Below are positions 14,750-20,487 of a stretch of 34,599 nt of DNA, piece by piece; the stretch's first letter is position 1; each line of letters begins with the position of its first letter. The translations under genes and the position numbers were made by a program. Source of the stretch: a virus. The notes beneath the pieces are model-generated. The model was not told the DNA's origin. It saw only the letters and a program-made list of their open reading frames with translations, and did no database searches. Location: IMG/VR virus record IMGVR_UViG_3300046007_002571, positions 1-34,599 of that record; one strand, written 5' to 3'.

Positions 14750-15031
14750 TTAACACTTCCACCTTTTTCTCGCTTGCCGAATACGGCTGTTGGGATCTTT
14801 GGCGGCTTCTGGAAACTGCTTCATCTGTCCAGCCGACCGCGCACAAAATGATTTGCGGCGCTTTGCCCGTTCTCCAGTAGGCTTGTCTTCTGTTACGGCA
14901 GTCTTGAGCTTTGACCCTGGATTGGCACGGCGATACGCTGCCACGCCTTTATCTGTCATACCAGCGCCCTGCTTAGTCGGACGGAAGTTGCCCGACTTCA
15001 CAGAGGTTTTGATGCCCATGCCCTTAGCCAT
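14750..15031 (-). CDS. DUF6321-like small basic virion-region protein
   Basis: A 93-residue basic protein. The segments MTDKGVAAYRRANPGSKLKT, AVTEDKPTGERAKRRKSFCA and RSAGQMKQF, plus the C-terminal ARKRWKC, match a family I remember as DUF6321, whose core is KGV.AYR..NPGSKL..AVT and RRKSFCARM.G. It is widespread in aquatic myo- and podoviruses and is presumed virion-linked without known function. The two conserved cysteines (SFCAR and the terminal WKC) may pair. The gene overlaps the end of the paralogue upstream by eight bases. Confidence 0.75.
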   Translation of the reverse strand: MAKGMGIKTSVKSGNFRPTKQGAGMTDKGVAAYRRANPGSKLKTAVTEDKPTGERAKRRKSFCARSAGQMKQFPEAAKDPNSRIRQARKRWKC

Positions 15032-15518
15032 AGAACACCGTCGCAGTTACAGAAGAACCACAACCAACGAAAATACCGTTGGGGCAATATATGCCTTCGC
15101 CTGGAATCAGAACCGGCAACCCAACTGTACTGAACGTGGCAATTTCCAGAGCAATACTGCTATACGCTGTGACGTTCCCGCTCGTCGTAGTGCTTACACC
15201 AGTGTCTACGCAGGTAAACGTATCGTCACCCGTTTTAGTAATAGCGTACACGCCATCTCTTGCAGTACCAGACGTAAAGTCTAAAAACACCCGCTGTCCG
15301 GTCTCAAAACCATGGTTAACAATGGTCACCGTAATCGTGGTGCTTGGGCTTGTACGTGCGTACGTGCCTGACTTTTGAACGGTTGGATCACATACGGCGG
15401 TCTGCCTTCTAGACGAAGTCCCACTTGTCACCGTAATTGACTTCAATCTTACGGGGATCTGCGTTACAAGCAACCCGGTACCTGCGGCCCGAGCGGATTT
15501 AACGTCATATTGCATCAT
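15024..15518 (-). CDS. Structural protein, MQYDVKS paralogue A
   Basis: A 164-residue beta-rich protein starting MMQYDVKSARAAG. It is paralogous to the next upstream gene: both begin QYDVKS, share a TxTVTIxNHGxxxGxxVxLxFTSGTA core followed by a YxVxxxxxDTFT strand, and end in a PVLIPGEGIYC- or TLIPGEGIL-like loop and TxTxFYG. The core resembles the beta-sandwich segments found in phage virion decoration or tail proteins. An AGGA site seven bases before the ATG supports the first Met; the second Met is the one matching the paralogue. It follows the capsid genes, so a head or neck surface protein is the best guess. Confidence 0.7.
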   Translation of the reverse strand: MMQYDVKSARAAGTGLLVTQIPVRLKSITVTSGTSSRRQTAVCDPTVQKSGTYARTSPSTTITVTIVNHGFETGQRVFLDFTSGTARDGVYAITKTGDDTFTCVDTGVSTTTSGNVTAYSSIALEIATFSTVGLPVLIPGEGIYCPNGIFVGCGSSVTATVFYG

Positions 15519-15527
15519 GGCCTATTC

Positions 15528-16016
15528 CTATCCGTAAAAAATAGTCATGGTTACATTGGTTGACGGCAGCAAACAAAACAGTCCGCCCGCTGCAAGGATG
15601 CCTTCGCCCGGAATCAATGTATAAAACGCTGTGCCGGTTGAGCAATCTAATTCAACAAGGACTTTAGGGTACATGGTTACATCGCCGCTGGTAGTCAAAC
15701 TTGCCGTGGTTATAGTAAACGTATCAGTTGTTACATTTGATACTACATAACTGTCGTCTACTGCCGTACCGCTAGTAAAGTTTAGACCAACTATATCCCC
15801 GTTTGACAATCCATGATTAGCAATTGTCACCGTACAAGTAGTTGAACCAGGAATGTCATACGTTCCCGTCAACGCCCCATCAGTATCAACTACACATGAG
15901 TTAAACGTCGTTGACGTAGTGGGAGATATAACTACACCTTTGAGACGTGTACGAGCCGCATACGCAAGTGATGAAACCTCTGCGTGAAACGACTTTACGT
16001 CATACTGCATACCCAT
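15528..16016 (-). CDS. Structural protein, MQYDVKS paralogue B
   Basis: I place the start at the ATG at 16014-16016 (MGMQYDVKSFHAEV), because GGAGAG lies six bases upstream and the product then aligns with its paralogue; a frame extending ten residues further upstream has no such site. The protein of about 162 residues has the shared core (CTVTIANHGLSNGDIVGLNF, then TSGTAVDDSYVV, then TDTFTITTASLTTSGDVTMY), the LIPGEGILAAGG loop and the terminal TIFYG. It overlaps the upstream 57-residue gene by 17 bases. A tandem duplication of one virion gene is the simplest history. The role is probably in the head or neck surface; the family is unnamed to me. Confidence 0.7.
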   Translation of the reverse strand: MGMQYDVKSFHAEVSSLAYAARTRLKGVVISPTTSTTFNSCVVDTDGALTGTYDIPGSTTCTVTIANHGLSNGDIVGLNFTSGTAVDDSYVVSNVTTDTFTITTASLTTSGDVTMYPKVLVELDCSTGTAFYTLIPGEGILAAGGLFCLLPSTNVTMTIFYG

Positions 16017-16173
16017 TTTGGCTCTCCACTGGATCTGGTAGTTCAAGACGGGCCAGCATAGCTTTCATCGTATCTATGGCAGCCTGGGAAGCAACGGCTA
16101 CGTCATGTGCGTGAGCGCGTTGCTGTTCCATTTGCTTGATCTCTTCTAGCAGAAACTCTTTAGTTATCTGCAT
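16000..16173 (-). CDS. 57-residue small helical protein
   Basis: A complete small gene too short for most automatic calling. It begins MQITKEFLLEEIKQMEQQRA, continues HAHDVAVASQAAIDTMKAML and ends ARLELPDPVESQNGYAV. Its ATG overlaps the stop of the upstream structural gene (TAATG) and its end overlaps the paralogue B start by 17 bases. The sequence is a charged helical hairpin pattern that I have seen in many phage late operons right beside capsid genes, always as a hypothetical protein. It may be a short assembly factor or coiled-coil partner. Confidence 0.7.
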   Translation of the reverse strand: MQITKEFLLEEIKQMEQQRAHAHDVAVASQAAIDTMKAMLARLELPDPVESQNGYAV

Positions 16174-16763
16174 TAGGCAATCGTACTTACCATGATGTAG
16201 TACGTAGTCCCGTTATCACTGATCACAGGGATCGTGTGGGTAGCAGCCGGAGTTCCAGCAGCAGCACGGAAAACCGTACCGGACGCCGGGGCAGGAACGC
16301 GCAACAGAGCGCTAACAGTTCCAGTTCCGCTATTCGTACAACGCAGGTAAGTAGCACCAGACCAAGAGCCGCCAGAAGCAAAATCAGAGTCCAGTTGGAT
16401 TGCAGAAATCGTACCGCCAGGAGCAGTAGAAGATCCACCGAGAGTTACGCGCAGAGCATTACCGGCACCAGAGATCGTTCCAGATCCATTAATGGACAGG
16501 GAGATATGAGCACCGTTGACTGTGCCGCCAGTAGCAGCGCCAGCACCAGTTACGCGGGTAAGGAAACGAGCTGTCTCACCAGAACCGGTAGAGGTAAAGG
16601 TCAGACGGGAATAGTTCAGTCGTACATCACCAGTCGTATTTGACGCGGTAACGTAAGAAGAAGAAACGTTGGAAGCAGAGGTGACCGCAATTTCATCAGT
16701 AGCGGTGCCGGAGATAAAACCATTAGCCGATTTTACTGGCCCAGAAAACGAAGTCGTCGCCAT
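16173..16763 (-). CDS. Beta-rich virion surface protein (decoration/fibre-like)
   Basis: I start it at the ATG at 16761-16763 (MATTSFSGPVKSANG), since AAAGGA lies five bases upstream; an in-frame upstream Met eight codons earlier has no such site. The product of about 196 residues is Thr/Ser/Gly/Ala-rich with alternating strands and repeated GSGT or SGSGT turns. The MATTSFSGPVKSANGF start is a recurrent beginning for phage capsid-associated or head-fibre proteins. It is the first gene after the capsid terminator, so it may be transcribed from its own promoter. No catalytic or transmembrane features are visible. Confidence 0.7.
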   Translation of the reverse strand: MATTSFSGPVKSANGFISGTATDEIAVTSASNVSSSYVTASNTTGDVRLNYSRLTFTSTGSGETARFLTRVTGAGAATGGTVNGAHISLSINGSGTISGAGNALRVTLGGSSTAPGGTISAIQLDSDFASGGSWSGATYLRCTNSGTGTVSALLRVPAPASGTVFRAAAGTPAATHTIPVISDNGTTYYIMVSTIA

Positions 16764-16875
16764 GACAGTCCTTTCGTGTAGTAGCACTTCCCCATGCCGT
16801 CTCTACTAAGTCTGCTAGGCCAGTCTGCATGGGTGGTAAATCCTAGACTTAATAATAACTATACACCGTTACAAC
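16764..16875 (-). promoter_or_regulatory. Post-terminator leader, possible internal promoter
   Basis: This AT-richer stretch lies between the major capsid terminator and the next structural gene. On the minus strand it has a TATAGT -10-like box (plus-strand 16858-16863), but no convincing -35 at 16-18 bases. A 7-base inverted repeat, CCCATGC (16791-16797) and GCATGGG (16827-16833), can form a stem around the leader. Because the preceding terminator looks strong, some internal promoter or read-through is needed for the downstream genes. Evidence for the promoter itself is weak. Confidence 0.3.
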
Positions 16876-16908
16876 AAAAAAGGAAGGGGGCCGAAGCCCC
16901 CTATCCTT
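16876..16908 (-). terminator. Strong intrinsic terminator after the major capsid gene
   Basis: On the minus strand the sequence folds as AGGGGGC-UUCG-GCCCCCT with a further AAGGA/TCCTT extension across a one-base bulge, followed directly by TTTTTT. This is a canonical rho-independent terminator with a C(UUCG)G tetraloop. It lies eight bases after the stop of the capsid gene and reads in the same direction. It probably sets a high capsid-to-downstream transcript ratio, a common device for the most abundant virion protein. Confidence 0.92.
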
Positions 16909-16915
16909 ATACTGC

Positions 16916-17821
16916 TTAGCCTGCGGAACCGAACATTCCGAGCGGATCCGAGAATCCGAAGGAATAACGCTCACGACTCTTGTAACGAACGTTACCAGTG
17001 TCGAAGTCACCGTCCATCGAGTTCTGCAACGGTACGCGCACAAAGTGCTTCATACCATTAGGAACGTCAGTGGTCAGGAACCATGCGTTGGTGTCCGTCA
17101 AGAAGTTGTTAACGGTATACCCTTCAGGGATAGAACCGTTATTCTTGATGGCGTTGATGTCGTTGTCCGCCGTACCAACACGCAGCTCAGTCTCAAGGAG
17201 ACGGGTGGCCACGAACTGGAGGGCAGGGGGAACGACGAGCTTCTTGGGCTTGGCTGCAATCAGCAGTCCGCGCTCATCCGTCCATGCAGCAATTTGAATC
17301 ACTGCGTTCTCAAGAGAGGTCTCGTTGAGATCGGTAGGAGTCGTGGGGATGTTGCTGTTTGTGCCACCAGAGACCAAGGGGTGCGCGTTGGAGAACAGGG
17401 GTTGACCGTCGCCACCAGCAAAGGCGGAGTCAAATCCATTGTTCAGAACCGCAGCGGCCTTGATCTGTTTGGTGTAAGCCATAGCACGGGCCAGGGCTTT
17501 GGTGTAACGAGCAGACAGGCTGTCGTACAGGTTGTCCTCGATGGCCTCTTCGGTCAGCGAGAAACCCAAAGCAATGGTTTCGTGGTTATAGCGAGCAGAC
17601 CATGCTTCCTGGGCGTTGTCATAAGCGATGGCAGAACCTTCGTTCTTAACCGGCGCTGCTGAGAAGCCAGAGAGCTTGGTTTCCTCTTCAAACGAACGCT
17701 CGGAAGTCTCAGTTTCGTAGATTTCCTTGTGCTGTTCGCCGTAACGAGCATACTCCAGACCAAACAAAGCGTTCAGGCCAGGGAGAAGCTCTTTCAGTAG
17801 TTGTGCGCGTGAAATAGCCAT
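16916..17821 (-). CDS. Major capsid protein
   Basis: A 301-residue HK97-fold-type major capsid protein, similar in layout to the Mu gpT-like group. Visible features are an N-terminal helix (RAQLLKELLPGLNALFGLEY), an extended loop region (SGFSAAPVKNEGSAIAYDN), a spine-helix segment (LTEEAIEDNLYDSLSARYTK, then ALARAMAYTKQIKAAAVLNN), the GQPLFSNAHPL motif and, near the end, ELRVGTADNDINAIKNNG and RERYSFGFSDPLG. No N-terminal cleavage domain is evident; a separate scaffold gene lies three genes upstream. A very good AAGGAG site precedes the ATG, and a strong terminator follows. The order decoration protein then capsid then terminator fits the most expressed late gene. The assignment is strong; mature processing is unknown. 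Confidence 0.92.
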   Translation of the reverse strand: MAISRAQLLKELLPGLNALFGLEYARYGEQHKEIYETETSERSFEEETKLSGFSAAPVKNEGSAIAYDNAQEAWSARYNHETIALGFSLTEEAIEDNLYDSLSARYTKALARAMAYTKQIKAAAVLNNGFDSAFAGGDGQPLFSNAHPLVSGGTNSNIPTTPTDLNETSLENAVIQIAAWTDERGLLIAAKPKKLVVPPALQFVATRLLETELRVGTADNDINAIKNNGSIPEGYTVNNFLTDTNAWFLTTDVPNGMKHFVRVPLQNSMDGDFDTGNVRYKSRERYSFGFSDPLGMFGSAG

Positions 17822-17832
17822 TTATATTCTCC

Positions 17833-18453
17833 TTAAGCCGTGTACGCAGTGCCGGTCAGCGCCGTGTATTGCGGGTCGTTAATCTTCACAATGACTTCAG
17901 GGTAAATAACAACACCACTGGAGACAAAGGAAGTATCAGGAACGACAGCAATAACTCGGAACGGAAGCGTGGTAGCAGCACCAGCGCCGTTGCCCGGAAG
18001 AACAATAGAAGACCCGGAATCGCCTGTAGCAGTCGAACCGGTACCATAAACAGTAGCTACGTTAGCGCCAACGATAGTCTGGTTTGCACCAGTAACCGTT
18101 CCAGCCGTACCAGAAGTAGTAATAGCCACTTTATACGCAGCCGACGGATCAACCACTACGTAGGCGATAGCGTTAGTAACTGCCGTGCCGGGATAGTATT
18201 GAGCCTGAACAGTCTGCCCAGACGAGTTGGTGTACTGACATCCCATGAAAACACCAACAATGGTGCCTGTCGTGGTTGCGCCAGAAAGCTCGATAGAACC
18301 ACCCGCGACGACTTTTACCGTGTCACCGAAGAAAATGGCCGAGTTGTAGGTGCCAGCAATACGAATCTGCTGCGTTGCACCAGCATACGGTAGACCATCA
18401 ATTCGGTTAACAGGCCTAAAGCCGTAGGGCTTACTAATAGTAGGATAAGCCAT
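17833..18453 (-). CDS. Capsid-associated decoration-type protein
   Basis: A 206-residue Gly/Thr/Val-rich beta protein starting MAYPTISKPYGFRPVNRIDG. The start (PTIS.PYG..PVN..GG, then AG.T.Q..IA) is typical of a phage protein placed immediately before the capsid gene. Strands such as IFFGDTVKVVAGGSIEL, GTIVGVFMGCQYTNSSGQT and IAYVVVDPSAAYKVAI suggest a beta-tulip or beta-barrel domain like those of capsid decoration or stabilising proteins. A TTAGGAGT ribosome site precedes the ATG, and the capsid gene follows after 11 bases. Decoration is inferred from position and fold type; no cement function has been shown. Confidence 0.7.
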   Translation of the reverse strand: MAYPTISKPYGFRPVNRIDGLPYAGATQQIRIAGTYNSAIFFGDTVKVVAGGSIELSGATTTGTIVGVFMGCQYTNSSGQTVQAQYYPGTAVTNAIAYVVVDPSAAYKVAITTSGTAGTVTGANQTIVGANVATVYGTGSTATGDSGSSIVLPGNGAGAATTLPFRVIAVVPDTSFVSSGVVIYPEVIVKINDPQYTALTGTAYTA

Positions 18454-18469
18454 TGTTAACTCCTAAAGA

Positions 18470-18922
18470 TTAAGTTCCTTTACCAAAGCTACTCGTAGAC
18501 TTCCGCTCTTTAAAGAGGGGCATCCTTGGGTCGCTTTGCCGCATTAAATTATTGTCCACGGCTTCCGTCTGAGATGCGGTCTGGTTACGGTACCAATCCG
18601 AACGCTGATCCACAAACTCTTCTGGTGCCTTGCACAACAATAGTCCACCGATCTCAATGTTGTCTTTGAAACGACTTGAAGGATCGATGAGCAGTTTAAA
18701 TTTTGGTTGCTCTTCAACGGATACCGGCTCCCATCCCTCTCTCATTTTGGTAGAAAGGTTACGTGGGTCAGCCTGGTTCAACATTGAGACGCGAATCCAG
18801 CGATACGCATACCCAACCTGTTTGTCTGGTTCGGGGAGAAGCTCAGGGGGCATCCACTGCTTAGGACGCTCTGTGACTGCTCGGGTTGCTACTTCGCGTG
18901 TTGCTCGATTTTGCTCAGCCAT
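18470..18922 (-). CDS. Conserved late protein between scaffold and capsid genes
   Basis: A 150-residue protein beginning MAEQNRATREVATRAVTERP. The segment WMPPELLPEPDKQVGYAYRW, then IRVSMLNQADPRNLSTKMRE, then GWEPVSVEE is a pattern I recognise from many phages, always between scaffold and capsid genes; it has no known activity. The next region (DNIEIGGLLLCKAPEEFVDQ, then RSDWYRNQT) is conserved in style and the end (MPLFKERKSTSSFGKGT) is basic. The start overlaps the scaffold stop by eight bases, suggesting translational coupling. It could be a head assembly factor or a minor head protein. Confidence 0.65.
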   Translation of the reverse strand: MAEQNRATREVATRAVTERPKQWMPPELLPEPDKQVGYAYRWIRVSMLNQADPRNLSTKMREGWEPVSVEEQPKFKLLIDPSSRFKDNIEIGGLLLCKAPEEFVDQRSDWYRNQTASQTEAVDNNLMRQSDPRMPLFKERKSTSSFGKGT

Positions 18923-19877
18923 TTTGGGCCTCCAATTTTTTAAGTTCTAAGGCGTACTGCTCTGGTGTTAATCCCAACTTCTTAGCCAATTGAACCTGGC
19001 TCGCTCTCAACCGTATCTTGTTAGATGCGGTGCTGCGTACTGCTGGGGCTACTACCGTGCTCGATCTTGTACGAGACTCAGCTTTTGCCTTTGGAACCTC
19101 GGCCTCCTCAAAATTCTCTGGAAACCGTTTGCGAATTGTTCTGTCCAAAATCGCGTAATACTCATCAGACCCTATTTGCACCTCGCCGCTCTTCTTGAGT
19201 TTTTCGTGTAAACCCAAGGCCGCAGCGGTCATCTCGTCGTCTTGGCCATACCAGGGATTTCGTTCCTGCCATGACTGTAACTTCGGATTTACCCGAGGTT
19301 GCGGGGTCTCGTATGTATTTTGTACCTCAAAATTTTGTTCTTGTAAAGCAGGCATTTGGAAGTTCTGTGCCTGCATCGCCCGGATTTGGGCTGCTTGAAG
19401 TTCTTTTTGAGCCTCTAATACCTTGTCAGAATCGCCAGAATCATAGGCTTCTTTGTACTGCACCTCAGCCATTTTGAGCTTTAACGCGGCAGCTTCTTGT
19501 AACGTAGTGGCATATTCTTTCCCACCAGTATCGAGAATCTGTTTAATCCGCTTGTTCTCATTCATGAGCTGCTGCGCCAGGCGTACAGCCTCTTGCTGCT
19601 CTCGATATGCGGCCTCTTTCTCGCGGCGCTCGTCGTGCCAAACCTTCCGCATTTGCTTGAGTTTTTGTTTGACCTCGTCGTCATAAGCCTCTAGGTCATC
19701 TTTCTCAAGCTCCTCTTTGAGAGGGGCGGGCAATGGCTGACGGCCACGATCCTCTTCAGGCGTGTCGTCTTCTATCTCGACTTCGACCTTATCGTTTTTG
19801 TCGTTTCCAATAGTGACGCTCAGTTCGTTAGTCTGTTCGTCGGGGAATTTAAATTCATCTTTTTCAAATTCAGGCAT
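18915..19877 (-). CDS. Scaffolding protein
   Basis: A 320-residue, highly charged, mostly helical protein. An acidic N-terminus (EVEIEDDTPEEDRG) is followed by a long coiled-coil region (KLKQMRKVWHDERREKEAAY, then REQQEAVRLAQQLMNENKRI, then QEAAALKLKMAEVQYKEA) and a basic C-terminal helical part (KIRLRASQVQLAKKLGLTPE). This acidic N-terminus, coiled-coil middle and basic C-terminal capsid-binding end is the usual layout of separate podovirus-type scaffolds. It sits between the co-chaperonin and capsid genes, where scaffolds are expected. A strong AGGAGG site lies before the ATG. The identification is by layout and place. Confidence 0.82.
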   Translation of the reverse strand: MPEFEKDEFKFPDEQTNELSVTIGNDKNDKVEVEIEDDTPEEDRGRQPLPAPLKEELEKDDLEAYDDEVKQKLKQMRKVWHDERREKEAAYREQQEAVRLAQQLMNENKRIKQILDTGGKEYATTLQEAAALKLKMAEVQYKEAYDSGDSDKVLEAQKELQAAQIRAMQAQNFQMPALQEQNFEVQNTYETPQPRVNPKLQSWQERNPWYGQDDEMTAAALGLHEKLKKSGEVQIGSDEYYAILDRTIRKRFPENFEEAEVPKAKAESRTRSSTVVAPAVRSTASNKIRLRASQVQLAKKLGLTPEQYALELKKLEAQNG

Positions 19878-19889
19878 CTTGTCCTCCTG

Positions 19890-20306
19890 TTACTTACGTT
19901 TGATTCCGCGAGGGTCCATCACCGTTGCCTCTACTGAGTCATCGTTAATGAGTCGAAACTCGCGTCCGTGGATTAACAGCCGTGTACCGGCGTTTGGCCT
20001 TACCAATACAAAATCACCTTTCTTGCACCACGGTCCCGTGGGGAATCGAGAAGTGTCTTTGTAACAGTCTGGGCCTAGCTCAACGACAAATAGAACCGTC
20101 GTTAAGATCTCTTCGTAGTGAATGGTTGTATCTGCTTTAACCAATCCACTGTCGTACTCTTTTTCTACTTCTGGTATTGCACACAGAATCCTGTAGCCCG
20201 AGGGCTTGGGAAGCTGCCTTGCTTTCTCTTCGTTGGTTGCTTCTAGGTTAATTGCGCCTACTATCTGCGGTTTATCGGGATTTGTGCCGATAAGGATTTC
20301 ACTCAT
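19890..20306 (-). CDS. GroES-like co-chaperonin
   Basis: A 138-residue Cpn10-type protein. Residues 33-42 (PKPSGYRILC) start the beta-barrel. Residues 45-70 (PEVEKEYDSGLVKAD and following) occupy the place of the mobile loop that contacts GroEL. VLFVVELGPDCY (71-82), KKGDFVLVRPNAGTRLLIHG (95-114) and the terminal strand FRLINDDSVEATV follow the GroES strand order. It has about 30 extra residues before the barrel compared with bacterial GroES. Phages of the T4 type encode a GroES substitute (gp31) needed to fold a capsid protein with host GroEL. Its location between portal and scaffold genes supports a similar capsid-folding role. The start ATG overlaps the upstream stop by eight bases. Confidence 0.82.
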   Translation of the reverse strand: MSEILIGTNPDKPQIVGAINLEATNEEKARQLPKPSGYRILCAIPEVEKEYDSGLVKADTTIHYEEILTTVLFVVELGPDCYKDTSRFPTGPWCKKGDFVLVRPNAGTRLLIHGREFRLINDDSVEATVMDPRGIKRK

Positions 20307-20487
20307 CAGTGTTCTCCATCTTTTGTTTAAGGTCTAATGCGTACCCCCTTGCAGTGAGCAGACCCCGGATCTCACCGCAAATTCTTTTGTATTCCTCAAG
20401 ACTTTCGCACTTCCCTTCTGCCAAGAAGTCTTTCAGTTGAGAAACTTTGTCGTCTGTCTGTTCGACGATTACTTCTAGTTCAGTCAT
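20299..20487 (-). CDS. Small acidic helical protein downstream of portal
   Basis: A 62-residue acidic protein: MTELEVIVEQTDDKVSQLKD, then LAEGKCESLEEYKRICGEIR, then a helix RGYALDLKQKMENTDE. It has a helical hairpin pattern with Cys at two positions. It is in ATGA overlap with the portal gene and overlaps the co-chaperonin start by eight bases, so the three are translated together. Similar small proteins occur next to portal genes in related phage groups without known role. It might assist portal assembly or head filling. Confidence 0.7.
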   Translation of the reverse strand: MTELEVIVEQTDDKVSQLKDFLAEGKCESLEEYKRICGEIRGLLTARGYALDLKQKMENTDE

